From NCBI GenBank assembly GCA_044224515.1, contig JBGAKH010000011.1, forward strand, positions 99,700-163,699: 64,000 nt of DNA. The letters run 5' to 3'. The translations under genes and the position numbers were made by a program. Origin of the DNA: JBBATK01 sp044224515 (GTDB lineage Bacteria; Bacteroidota; Ignavibacteria; Kapaibacteriales; NICIL-2). Below are positions 38,208 to 46,584 of this stretch, one piece after another; position 1 is the first letter of the stretch, and each line of letters starts with the position of its first letter. The notes below the pieces were generated by a model. That model was not told where the DNA came from and did not search any database. It saw only the letters and a program-made list of their open reading frames with translations.

Positions 38208-38555
38208 TCATGAGCACTTCTCGAGTGCGTCAACGGCATGTCCTAAGACTGCAATGCGATAGGGCGCGAGGCTTGCAGACATAATACCGCGCTGAACGGC
38301 CGGATCATTAAGCATGATTTGTCGAGCATCTTCTTCTGACTCTGCGTAAAAAATAGCAAGTCCCAGTGCATTGCACAGTTCGCCTTGTGTACGACCCACG
38401 ACCAGCATGACGCCTTTGCGCGCGAGGTCTTGCACGTACTGAAAATGCTCTGATACGCATTGAGAATTCTCCGGCGTCCACGCTTCCGCTTTCCATAGAC
38501 GCTCTGACAAACGCAATTGATAGAGCCACTGAGGGCTTGAACCTTCGGATGCCAT
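38208..38555 (-). CDS. YCII-related domain protein
   Basis: Protein of 115 residues with the ferredoxin-like YCII fold: WLYQLRLSERLW, an EHFQYVQDLARKGVMLVVGRTQ helix-strand with the usual His, and the FAESEEDARQIMLNDPAVQRGIMSASLAPYRIAVLG second half (DDP-like NDPAV motif). Members are small homodimeric proteins, some with enzymatic roles in catabolism; this one's role is unknown. It lies beyond the terminator of nuoL and has no operon partner. A second YCII-like gene sits at 42400. Confidence 0.82.
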   Translation of the reverse strand: MASEGSSPQWLYQLRLSERLWKAEAWTPENSQCVSEHFQYVQDLARKGVMLVVGRTQGELCNALGLAIFYAESEEDARQIMLNDPAVQRGIMSASLAPYRIAVLGHAVDALEKCS

Positions 38556-38586
38556 GTGGGATATGATGATAACAAGTGGTGGACAT

Positions 38587-38615
38587 AAAAAAGCCCGCGC
38601 CGAAGGCGCGGGCTT
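38587..38615 (-). terminator. nuoL terminator
   Basis: Perfect 11-bp stem AAGCCCGCGCC/GGCGCGGGCTT, GAA loop; the plus-strand A run (38587-38592) gives a T run on the minus strand. It is 56 bp past the nuoL stop. Confidence 0.92.
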
Positions 38616-38670
38616 AAAGAAAGAACTTCAGAACGAAGACAACAATCCGCGCCCGTCTGCTGACCTTCTT

Positions 38671-40632
38671 CTAGTGCGTAAAGACCATGAAGCTCACAAT
38701 GGCAACAATGCCGGCAACCATGAGCACTGCATAATTCTGCGCTACACCGGATTGCAAGCGACGTAAACCTTGTGCGCCGCGCTCAATAAGCTGAGCGGTA
38801 CCGTTGACCACACCGTCGACGATTTTAACATCGAATATTTTCCAAAGGAAGCTGTTTGACAGGGCGAAGAAACTGTTTACGAAGACCTTGTGATAGAATT
38901 CATCCAAGAAGTACTTGTTCCAGAGCAGAGTATAGAGTCCTTTAAAGCGCTCAGCGTACTCAGTCGGTTTGTTTGATGCCTTCTTGTACATCGAGGTTGC
39001 GACAAGAATACCAACGATAGCTACTGCCAAGGAAGCAGCCATTAAGATATACTCGATTGAGTGGACTTCATGAACTTCAGGACGATGCAAAATCTCTTGT
39101 CCTTGCTTGAAAACAGGTTCGAGCCAGTGCTCAAGCAGATTGGGAATGGAGTGTCCACCCAAAGCTTCCGGCACGCCTAAAAATCCTCCAACAACTGACA
39201 ACAGAGCCAACACCATAAGAGGGAACGTCATCGTCAACGGAGACTCATGTGGATGATGATGATGCGCATCGAAGCGCTCTTCGCCATGGAAGGTCAAGTA
39301 GTAGAGACGGAACATGTAGAAAGCGGTACAAAGTGCAGCGGCTACACCTAAGCCCCACATCGGAGCGCTTCCGTGGTCGAAAGCATTCCATAATATTTCG
39401 TCTTTCGAAAAGAAGCCCGCGAAAGGGAAGATACCTGCGATTGCCAAGGTGCCTAAGAGGAACGTCAGATGGGTTGTTGGCATGTACTTCTTGAGGTTGC
39501 CCATCTTCTGAATATCCTGTTCATGGTGCATACCATGAATCACAGAACCGGCACCAAGGAAGAGAAGAGCCTTGAAGAAGGCGTGTGTCATAACGTGGAA
39601 CACACCTGCAGTGAAGGCACCGACCCCGAGTGCGATAAACATGAATCCCAATTGGGAGACCGTTGAGTACGCGAGGACTTTCTTGATGTCATTCTGAACA
39701 AGACCAATGGTAGCTGCCAAAAACGCAGTGGCTAAACCTACCGCTGCTACCACCATCATTGCGGTCGGAGACAGTGCAAATATGACATTCGTGCGTGCGA
39801 TAAGAAAGATACCCGAGGTTACCATGGTTGCGGCATGGATGAGCGCCGATACCGGAGTCGGACCCGCCATAGCATCCGGCAACCATACGGCCAGGGGAAT
39901 CTGAGCTGACTTACCTGTGCAGCCCAAGAATAGACTCAGGGCAACAATTGTAATGGTGCCTCCACCAATTGTCGCGGCATTAGCGGCGAAGAACGACGTA
40001 GCCTTATCGTAATCCAGAGTACCGGTGTACAAATAGATGATAAAGATCGCAGCCAGCATACCGAAGTCGCCGATACGATTCACGATAAAAGCTTTCTTAG
40101 CCGCGTCACCCGTCCATACAATGTTGGTGCCCGGAAACTTCTGATCATACCAAAATCCTATGAGGAGGTAAGAAGCCAGTCCGACTCCTTCCCAACCCAA
40201 GAAGGTTACGAGGAAGTTGTTTGCAAGGACTAGGTTCAACATCATGAACACAAAGAGATTCAAGTACGCAAAAAAGCGCGCAAAGCTCTTGTCTCCATGC
40301 ATATAGCCAATGGAATACACGTGAATCAAGAAACCCACACCGGTAATGATCAGTGTGAAGAGTATGGAAAGTTGGTCAGCGCGATAAGCAAGCTCAGCGC
40401 TGAAATTTCCGGCTTGAATCCAGGTAAAGACATGGTTCACGAATGCTCGTTCTTCAACAGGTGTGCTTACGAGCTTCATGAAAACGGACACTGCCGTTGC
40501 AAAGGAGAGGAGCACGGCTCCGGCACCGATGATGCCAACCATGCGTTCGCCACCTAAGCGCTTACCAAAAAGGCCAATGATCAGAAATCCGATCAGTGGA
40601 AAGAGCGGAATGAGATAAAGTTGTTCAGCCAT
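38671..40632 (-). CDS. nuoL: NADH-quinone oxidoreductase subunit L
   Basis: Large antiporter-like proton-pumping subunit of respiratory complex I, 653 residues with about 16 membrane helices. Hallmarks: LYLIPLFPLIGFLIIGLFG at the start, GWEGVGLASYLLIGFWY, AFIVNRIGDFGMLAAIF, SAQIPLAVWLPDAMAGPTPVSALIHAATMVTSGIFLIARTN (the conserved Lys/His channel) and LAYSTVSQLGFMFIALGVGAFTAGVFHVMTHAFFKALLFLGAGSVIHGMHHEQDIQKMGNL. The C-terminal lateral helix region is present. No other nuo gene lies beside it: a small unrelated membrane protein is upstream and a terminator follows. Confidence 0.97.
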   Translation of the reverse strand: MAEQLYLIPLFPLIGFLIIGLFGKRLGGERMVGIIGAGAVLLSFATAVSVFMKLVSTPVEERAFVNHVFTWIQAGNFSAELAYRADQLSILFTLIITGVGFLIHVYSIGYMHGDKSFARFFAYLNLFVFMMLNLVLANNFLVTFLGWEGVGLASYLLIGFWYDQKFPGTNIVWTGDAAKKAFIVNRIGDFGMLAAIFIIYLYTGTLDYDKATSFFAANAATIGGGTITIVALSLFLGCTGKSAQIPLAVWLPDAMAGPTPVSALIHAATMVTSGIFLIARTNVIFALSPTAMMVVAAVGLATAFLAATIGLVQNDIKKVLAYSTVSQLGFMFIALGVGAFTAGVFHVMTHAFFKALLFLGAGSVIHGMHHEQDIQKMGNLKKYMPTTHLTFLLGTLAIAGIFPFAGFFSKDEILWNAFDHGSAPMWGLGVAAALCTAFYMFRLYYLTFHGEERFDAHHHHPHESPLTMTFPLMVLALLSVVGGFLGVPEALGGHSIPNLLEHWLEPVFKQGQEILHRPEVHEVHSIEYILMAASLAVAIVGILVATSMYKKASNKPTEYAERFKGLYTLLWNKYFLDEFYHKVFVNSFFALSNSFLWKIFDVKIVDGVVNGTAQLIERGAQGLRRLQSGVAQNYAVLMVAGIVAIVSFMVFTH

Positions 40633-40717
40633 GATTCCAAATCGTGTAAGTGTGTTTCCCCGTAACGGCTAGACAAGTGGTCTATGGTCATCGCTCAACG
40701 CGTAGGACCCGGCCCGA

Positions 40718-41032
40718 CTATTTTCCCGCGGCGTGGAAGATCCAAACGTCAATCATCAACAAAATGCCAATCGCTGCCAGACAGAAACCCACATAGGTTG
40801 CGGCGCGGCCACCACGCTGCTCCGGTACCAATGTGCTGCTTCCTCCGATGAGGATACCGCATGATGTTAAAATGAGCATCATTGCCCATGCAGGCAAGGT
40901 GATTGCTTTTGAGTGCATGAGCGAGGTGATCAGATAGAGTCCGCCGGCGATAACGGCAAGCATGATAAGCTTGCTGATCGAGGTCGGATACTTCTGCACC
41001 GCTTCATCTGCACCATGTTCTGCTGCGTGCAT
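40718..41032 (-). CDS. Small membrane protein, unknown function
   Basis: Protein of 104 residues with an acidic, His-containing N-terminus (MHAAEHGADEAVQKYPTSI) and three predicted membrane helices (about 23-41, 48-67, 78-99). It is not NuoK: the conserved NuoK Glu pairs are missing. The ATG at 41032 has GGAG 6 nt upstream. It is 85 bp upstream of nuoL on the same strand and probably co-transcribed, so a role beside complex I is possible, but only by position. No family recognised. Confidence 0.7.
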   Translation of the reverse strand: MHAAEHGADEAVQKYPTSISKLIMLAVIAGGLYLITSLMHSKAITLPAWAMMLILTSCGILIGGSSTLVPEQRGGRAATYVGFCLAAIGILLMIDVWIFHAAGK

Positions 41033-41150
41033 TGTTTCTCCGTAGAAATCGTTGAAAACTCGTTGTTTAGTCGGGATATGCATCCCCCGGAAAGGTCCTT
41101 CTTTCCTCTCCGTGCCGTTCTATGTTTTCGACATGTTCTCCGCGGACACC

Positions 41151-42068
41151 TTATGCGCTCTTGGCTTCGCCTTCAACGTCCTCAAACATGAGTCGCTCAA
41201 TCGGCAACTCAATATTGTGAAAGCTGATGCGCATTGTTTCGTCAACCACCATCATGCAATTACGTTCAACCTTCATCCAATCGGCGCGGCGGGCTGTAAT
41301 AGGCTCCGATGCAACGAGGACCGTGGTTGGTCGTTTGCCGTTTGCCGGGTCGATTACACATCCGTCGACCGACGAATTGTAACGACTGCCAAAGGCGTAG
41401 TACAATGATGCAGGTTGTACGTCCGGGTTTGTTGTGTAACGTACGGCCACTAATCCGGTACCGTTGGTTACACACAGATTCAAATAACTGTGCTGCTTGA
41501 CTTCGGCATCCACCAAGAGCTCAGAGAGATCATCCAACGCCTTGTTCATGGCATAGACCATATCATCACAGCTTACATCTCCGTTCGGATCGTCAATGTG
41601 GTTCAAAAACAATCCAAACATATGCTCGGAGTCGGTTGAACCCTGGATGGCGTCGTAGGCTGAGTCCTTAAGCGAGCGCAACAACTGACGGCGTATATCC
41701 TTAAAACCAAGGATCATCCCGTTGTGCATGAACATGAGCTTCCCACTCATGAAGGGGTGAGAGTTCACTTCTTCAACTGACATACCCGGCGATGCCGCTC
41801 GGATGTGCATGAAGACCATAGGGGAGTAAATCTTCTTGGCAAGATTACGCAGGTTGGAATCACTCCAGGCAGGTTTGATCGAACGGAAGACACATGGCTC
41901 GTTGTCGATAGCCGGTGCATACCAACCCACTCCAAAACCGTCGCCGTTTACCGCAACCGACATCTCGCCTGCGTTGATGCTTTGGGCTGTAATGAGTGAA
42001 TATTTGGGTTTGTACAGCAAATCATCCGCAACAATCGGAGGACCACTGTAGGCGACAAAGCGGCACAT
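41151..42068 (-). CDS. Class II glutamine amidotransferase (YafJ-like)
   Basis: N-terminal-nucleophile amidotransferase of 305 residues. After removal of Met the catalytic Cys is residue 2 (MCRFVAYSG), and the family residues NGDGFGVGWY, MHIRAASPG, NSHPFMSGKLMFMHNGMI and GSTDSEHMFGLFL are in place. The same fold in EgtC removes glutamate in ergothioneine synthesis, while YafJ has no assigned substrate. No egt gene is nearby, so YafJ-like is the safer name. Upstream of the small membrane gene and nuoL on the same strand. Confidence 0.93.
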   Translation of the reverse strand: MCRFVAYSGPPIVADDLLYKPKYSLITAQSINAGEMSVAVNGDGFGVGWYAPAIDNEPCVFRSIKPAWSDSNLRNLAKKIYSPMVFMHIRAASPGMSVEEVNSHPFMSGKLMFMHNGMILGFKDIRRQLLRSLKDSAYDAIQGSTDSEHMFGLFLNHIDDPNGDVSCDDMVYAMNKALDDLSELLVDAEVKQHSYLNLCVTNGTGLVAVRYTTNPDVQPASLYYAFGSRYNSSVDGCVIDPANGKRPTTVLVASEPITARRADWMKVERNCMMVVDETMRISFHNIELPIERLMFEDVEGEAKSA

Positions 42069-42399
42069 AGACCTGAATGATAATGTCGTCGAAAATACGA
42101 AAGGCAGCCCACCTGAACAACGAATGATGAGGGAGGTTTTGCACGTGGCTAACGAAGGCTTTTTGTGGAAAACTCAGCAATTCTAGGCTTCTTGTGAACT
42201 TTTTTCACCCATGAACCTTCGGTTGCTTCCCATCCTATAAGTGGTCCCGGCATCCGATCCCACACGGTATTGGAGGGATTCTCAATGCAAGCTGTATACC
42301 GTGTCAGCCGGGCGCTGTAGATTGTAGCCTAAGGTCCAAACTGGCAGCACTTCTTTACAAGGCGGCAGTTTAGCATTTGTATAACGATATCAAACAACT
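42069..42399. other. 331-bp divergent intergenic region
   Basis: Carries promoters of the amidotransferase and YCII-like genes; no gene or clear structural element seen. Confidence 0.35.
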
Positions 42400-42720
42400 A
42401 TGAAGACAATCTATGCCTGTATCTGGAAGGCCAACGAGCCCGACGAAGTCTTTAACCAGGATGAGTTTAGCGAGCGCATTCCGCGTTTAATGCTTTGGCT
42501 GAGAGAGTTGCATGCAGGCGGTCATCTCGTTGCCTGTGGAGGAGGAGGATTCGAAAACCACGCAGGTGGATTAACTCTTATTGCGGCGGATTCCGTTGAA
42601 CAAGCCATAGAACTCAGCAGCGGCACTCCCATGAATGAAATCGGCAAGACGGAGATCTTTGTTTGGGACGTATTCTACGGTCAACTTCAGCACGAAGGTG
42701 GCCTGGCAAAGCTTGTCTGA
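42400..42720 (+). CDS. YCII-like small protein
   Basis: Protein of 106 residues that resembles the YCII/dimeric alpha-beta-barrel group: an N-terminal strand (KTIYACIWK), a helix with LMLWLRELHAGGHLVACGGGGFENHAGGLTLIAADSVEQAIELSSGTP, and a closing strand (EIFVWDVFYGQL). The Gly run CGGGGF is distinctive. The usual His-Asp pair is not obvious, so catalysis is doubtful. Function unknown. Starts at ATG 42400; stands alone. Confidence 0.72.
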   Translation: MKTIYACIWKANEPDEVFNQDEFSERIPRLMLWLRELHAGGHLVACGGGGFENHAGGLTLIAADSVEQAIELSSGTPMNEIGKTEIFVWDVFYGQLQHEGGLAKLV

Positions 42721-42798
42721 AAATGGTGCATCGATTCTGTTGAGAACTCGTGAACACCATGTCAGCTTCAGCTTGACAACATTAGAGCTTTCAATCCC

Positions 42799-42857
42799 TT
42801 AACAGGACTTCAACATATCATTAACCGCTGCTTAACCCCGCATTAACAACCTTGACT
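42799..42857 (+). promoter_or_regulatory. 11-bp phased TTAAC repeat array upstream of T9SS gene
   Basis: TTAAC at 42799, TCAAC at 42810, then TTAAC at 42821, 42832 and 42843: five sites in exact 11-bp register. A TTGACT at 42852 could be a -35 element immediately downstream. Direct repeats one helical turn apart are the usual target of OmpR/PhoB-type regulators. The start codon of the regulated gene is 112 bp downstream. Confidence 0.6.
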
Positions 42858-42968
42858 CTAGCTTGCCGCATGACGACGAACTGCTGAGCACCGTTCTGCC
42901 GCACAGCGACATGAGCCCGAAGGCAGTGGTTTGATCTACGACCTGTTCTTTCATTCTAAGGAGAGTCT

Positions 42969-44222
42969 ATGTTCACACAGCAGTCTGTACATTCAATTAC
43001 GAAACAAGCCTCAGCATCTCTTCGAGCGCTGTTTGTTGCAAGTATGCTAGCAAGTCCTGCTGCATTCGCCGGCACAGATGATGCAGAGTCGGCAGCAGGT
43101 ACGAAGTCGGAAACGTGTCGCCAAACATCGGTCAGCTGCTCAAAGGCTGCCTCACGCTGCGGTTCAACACGACGAAGCGTCGTGTGCTGCGGTGCAACAG
43201 GCAATTCGGCAACACAACTCAAGGATCGCGTGCAGATCCAACAGATTCACATGCGCTCCAACAGTGGAGGAATGAGCTCGGATAGTGTGATTGAGGTCAT
43301 AAACACGGACGATGACGCGCTGTTAAACGCCGGTGTTTCCGAATCACCTAAGAAACGTAGCTCCAAGCGCTTTGTGGTGATTTCTCCACGAAAAACCGAA
43401 CAGGGAGTGGATCGCTTCGAAATAGAGGCTTTCGACGATCAGCCTGCTCTGTCAATTCAATCCGAGGGTGATGACGCTTCGCTCGACAGAGAACTTACTG
43501 TCGACTGTGCCGGCAAAGAGTCACGTCGTTGTCATATCAAGGTTCAGTGTGATACGACAAAAACCGGTAAGAGCTTCTCAATTCATCTCGATGGTTTGAA
43601 TCGTGACTTGGGAACAATGCAGGAGACCATGAAGGGTATGGATAAAGCGCTGAAAGGTCTGGACAAAATGCTGAAGCGACTTTCCATCAGATTAAGCACC
43701 GCCGACAGCGCATTAAAGATCGACATCAACGGCATAGAGCGTTCAAATGGTGCAGAAGCGGATGTTCGAGTTTTTGTTCCGAATGACATCGATGAAATGG
43801 AGGACATCAATCTCGACAATCTTAGAGTCCAAACAGAGGTCGAGAACCTCGACGATGATCAAGCTGAAATTCAGCAGCGAGTGTATATCCTTCGGTTCAA
43901 AGATGGCGACGTGCAACACAATGCAACGATGCGTACGGAGCGCTCTGTCGATCAGGAACTTAAGCTCGAAGATCTTAGTCTGCGTCCCAATCCATCGAAC
44001 GATGGTCACGTGCAACTCAGTATCAAAGCGGAAGATCATAGTCCGATTACTCTAAGCGTAGACTCTGAAGACGGACGCCACATCTTAAGTGAAAACATCG
44101 GCTCCTTCTCCGGTGCATTCACCAAACAGTTGGACCTCTCCGCCTATGGAAGCGGCGTGTACTTTGTACGCGTGCTGCAAAACGGAAAATCGGCAACACT
44201 GAAAGTGATTATCGAGAAATAA
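42969..44222 (+). CDS. T9SS type A sorting-domain protein, Cys-rich N-terminus
   Basis: Protein of 417 residues. A signal peptide (hydrophobic part LRALFVASMLASPAAFA) is followed by a Cys-rich basic segment (five Cys between about 49 and 75), a polar region with acidic tracts, a short amphipathic repeat (QETMKGMDKALKGLDKMLKRL), and a T9SS C-terminal domain (LRPNPSNDGHVQLSI ... LDLSAYGSGVYFVRVLQNGKSATLKVIIEK). The ATG at 42969 is preceded by AAGGAG. No domain in the middle is recognised. It follows the phased TTAAC array and ends in a strong terminator, so it is a single-gene, probably regulated unit. Confidence 0.85.
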   Translation: MFTQQSVHSITKQASASLRALFVASMLASPAAFAGTDDAESAAGTKSETCRQTSVSCSKAASRCGSTRRSVVCCGATGNSATQLKDRVQIQQIHMRSNSGGMSSDSVIEVINTDDDALLNAGVSESPKKRSSKRFVVISPRKTEQGVDRFEIEAFDDQPALSIQSEGDDASLDRELTVDCAGKESRRCHIKVQCDTTKTGKSFSIHLDGLNRDLGTMQETMKGMDKALKGLDKMLKRLSIRLSTADSALKIDINGIERSNGAEADVRVFVPNDIDEMEDINLDNLRVQTEVENLDDDQAEIQQRVYILRFKDGDVQHNATMRTERSVDQELKLEDLSLRPNPSNDGHVQLSIKAEDHSPITLSVDSEDGRHILSENIGSFSGAFTKQLDLSAYGSGVYFVRVLQNGKSATLKVIIEK

Positions 44223-44324
44223 AGATGCTCTCACTCTTATTCGTAGCCCGAGAGAACTAAGCAACAAACCACATGTCTCTCGGAAGAGGCAGCATCGTAG
44301 ATTTACGACACTAGTGCTACCACA

Positions 44325-44364
44325 ACAAAGGGCTTCATGATTTTCATGAAGCCCTTTGTGTTAT
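44325..44364 (+). terminator. Terminator after T9SS gene
   Basis: Perfect 16-bp stem ACAAAGGGCTTCATGA/TCATGAAGCCCTTTGT around TTT, followed by GTTATT; lies between convergent genes. The rest of the 44223-44579 spacer holds nothing else visible. Confidence 0.85.
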
Positions 44365-44579
44365 TATTCCATGGTGTAGTCAACTACGCTATGCTCGATA
44401 AAGCCAAGTGGGGCGACCGAAGAAGAGTAGACGAGCAGTTGCGAGCGGATGTTTCCCGTACGCTTTGTTGTTCCTTTGTGGCGTGACCGTTGTAAAGCAA
44501 CGACGCGAAATGACGCGTTCTTTCACACGTTGCGGATGCACAAGTTTTCGGAGCACTGAGGAATGTGCCACTGATTGTG

Positions 44580-45995
44580 TTAGTATCGGAACTGGACACG
44601 TTGCGTGGCTAACTGCGCTACATCGTTTCCGAGTTTCTGTCCGGCGCTAATTGAGAACTGATATTGCGTGCCACTTTCGGCTTGGGTCTTCAGCACTTCA
44701 TTGCTGATTTGATCGAAAGTATAGTAATCACGTTCCATCTCCATGACACTGAACCGAGAACGATCAGTAAAGAGGTTGCCGGGTCCAAAGAACGACTGCA
44801 GAGTTGGCAACGCCACTTGACAGATTGCTACCGTGGATGAGCAATACTCAGGACTAGCCGGAACGTAGATTTTAGCAATGTCCGCATCACTCTGCCAGCT
44901 TCTGTCGATGTACTTCTGGATGTAGGTGATTGGGCGCATGAGCGGGTACTTGTACTTCACATTCCAGGTAGCGATGCAGGCATCGTTCATGGCTATAGCT
45001 AAACGCGCATAGAGCACGGAGGCTTTGCCCATTGGAAATGCACCGGTCCGAAGCAGCTGAGTAGCGATGTTGATCATGTGCGAACTCACTGCATGTGTGT
45101 TTTGAGCTTCATTTCCCCAGTACTTCACTAAGGCACGTTCGTCATTGGATGTCGACAAAACTTTCGCTCGCACTGCCACAGCTTGTGCGTAGAACGAAGA
45201 AGATTTGTCGGTCGAGTAGTCCGGATAAGGACCCGGATCGAGTGTTGTTGAGAGATCTTGCTTGGATAAAAAGAGCGGTCGGTTAAGAGACCACGCAGCA
45301 AGAAGAGGATTTTTATGTGTGGAGCTAATGACCCACGTGCTAGTATCCGGCTGACTCAAAAAGGGAGTTGCATAGTTGTCGATATCAGCATCTTTTCCGC
45401 CATCTTGATCTGCATAACTAATCACCGCTTTTGCGATAGCTTTTCCAAATGCAATCGAACGATTCGTCATCAGCGTGTCATGAGTCCGATCAAAACGTTC
45501 CTTCAGACACAGGGCTTCCAGTGAATCGATGGTCTTCTTTACATCAGCCCCTGCATTTTTAAACATTGCTCGGAGTACATCCGCAGAAGCCGCGTTCGCA
45601 CAGATCGTCCAATGAAAGCGCTTCGATGCCGTGTCAGCTTTAGGAAGTTGGTCGAAGCCATTGAGTTGTCCACCCAAAGAACGATATCCTTGCGGCATTC
45701 CCGGTAGGATGGCCTCGTAGTAGGCGATGCTCAAGTATGCGTAGGTGCGCGCTGCAACGGCTTCACTAAAGCCGGGCGAGCGCAGAATGCAGTTCCCCGC
45801 ACAATCGAACCACAGCGTCGCCAGAGGATCGGCGTCAAATTTGTCCGCATCGTAAGCGGTCGGGGGAGCATCAGCTTCGACGATGGGATCTGAACATGAG
45901 CTCAGAAACAACGTACTCAGCACTCCGAGAGTGCACAGGATTGAGAGGAGAGTACGACGGCTGTGCAGCGAAGGGCCAAAATCTGAACTGCGCAT
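44580..45995 (-). CDS. Vanadium-haloperoxidase-fold lipoprotein, degenerate active site
   Basis: Lipoprotein of 471 residues (lipobox LSSC, Cys34). The helical PAP2/haloperoxidase-like body is recognisable: the K-x6-RP block YKYPLMRPITYIQKYIDRSW, then PASPEYCSSTVAICQVALPTLQSFFG and a closing helix SAGQKLGNDVAQLA. In active relatives the second block reads PEYxSGH and the third SRxxGGIH; here SGH is SST (S386-T388) and neither the Arg nor the His of the third motif is seen (AESGTQYQFSIS), so vanadate or phosphate ligands are missing. It may bind something else or be structural. Convergent with the previous T9SS gene. Confidence 0.78.
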   Translation of the reverse strand: MRSSDFGPSLHSRRTLLSILCTLGVLSTLFLSSCSDPIVEADAPPTAYDADKFDADPLATLWFDCAGNCILRSPGFSEAVAARTYAYLSIAYYEAILPGMPQGYRSLGGQLNGFDQLPKADTASKRFHWTICANAASADVLRAMFKNAGADVKKTIDSLEALCLKERFDRTHDTLMTNRSIAFGKAIAKAVISYADQDGGKDADIDNYATPFLSQPDTSTWVISSTHKNPLLAAWSLNRPLFLSKQDLSTTLDPGPYPDYSTDKSSSFYAQAVAVRAKVLSTSNDERALVKYWGNEAQNTHAVSSHMINIATQLLRTGAFPMGKASVLYARLAIAMNDACIATWNVKYKYPLMRPITYIQKYIDRSWQSDADIAKIYVPASPEYCSSTVAICQVALPTLQSFFGPGNLFTDRSRFSVMEMERDYYTFDQISNEVLKTQAESGTQYQFSISAGQKLGNDVAQLATQRVQFRY

Positions 45996-46584
45996 GGATT
46001 CGTGACAATTGGTGATGCGGTTGTCTTGCAGCTAAAATCCTTTCAGCCTTGGCGCAGTCCATGCGACTCTAAGATTATCGGTAGTTCTACGGAAGAATTG
46101 AGGCGCTTAAAAGCAAAAACACAGTTTACGTGCCTGTTTTGAAGGAAAACAATCGTCCAACTTGGACTTTGCCTGCATGACGGAGCACTGTGTAGACAAC
46201 GCCGACTTGAGTTCGAGCAGTTCTCTGTGGAAATCTCCCCAATAAAGCACTAAGGCGTTGAAATCAAATATGCTATGTTGGAGTCGCGCCGCCGATGTTC
46301 GGGGATCCCTACGGTAAGCTCTGAGAAATTTTCAGCCAGGTTGAAACACGAAGAAGTATTTGAGACTTATTGAAGGGTTCCATATCCTGCACATGGCACT
46401 GAGTGCCTGCATCCTCGAGATGAACGTGTTGCGAGCAGGCGGTCCGCATATCGGTGAAGAAGTGGGCACATGTAACACGCTTCGTCATCTGTGCGCGGTG
46501 TGAACGAGGGACTCAAGCATCCATAATGGAGATGATGCTCAGTTGCGAGCATGTAGTGCTCGCATACAGAAAAGAAGGTGGACT
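45996..46584. other. 589-bp intergenic region
   Basis: Divergent spacer between the lipoprotein and the large PKD/T9SS protein. Short open frames only, none supported; the last 40 bp carry the ribosome-binding site for the next gene. Confidence 0.35.
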
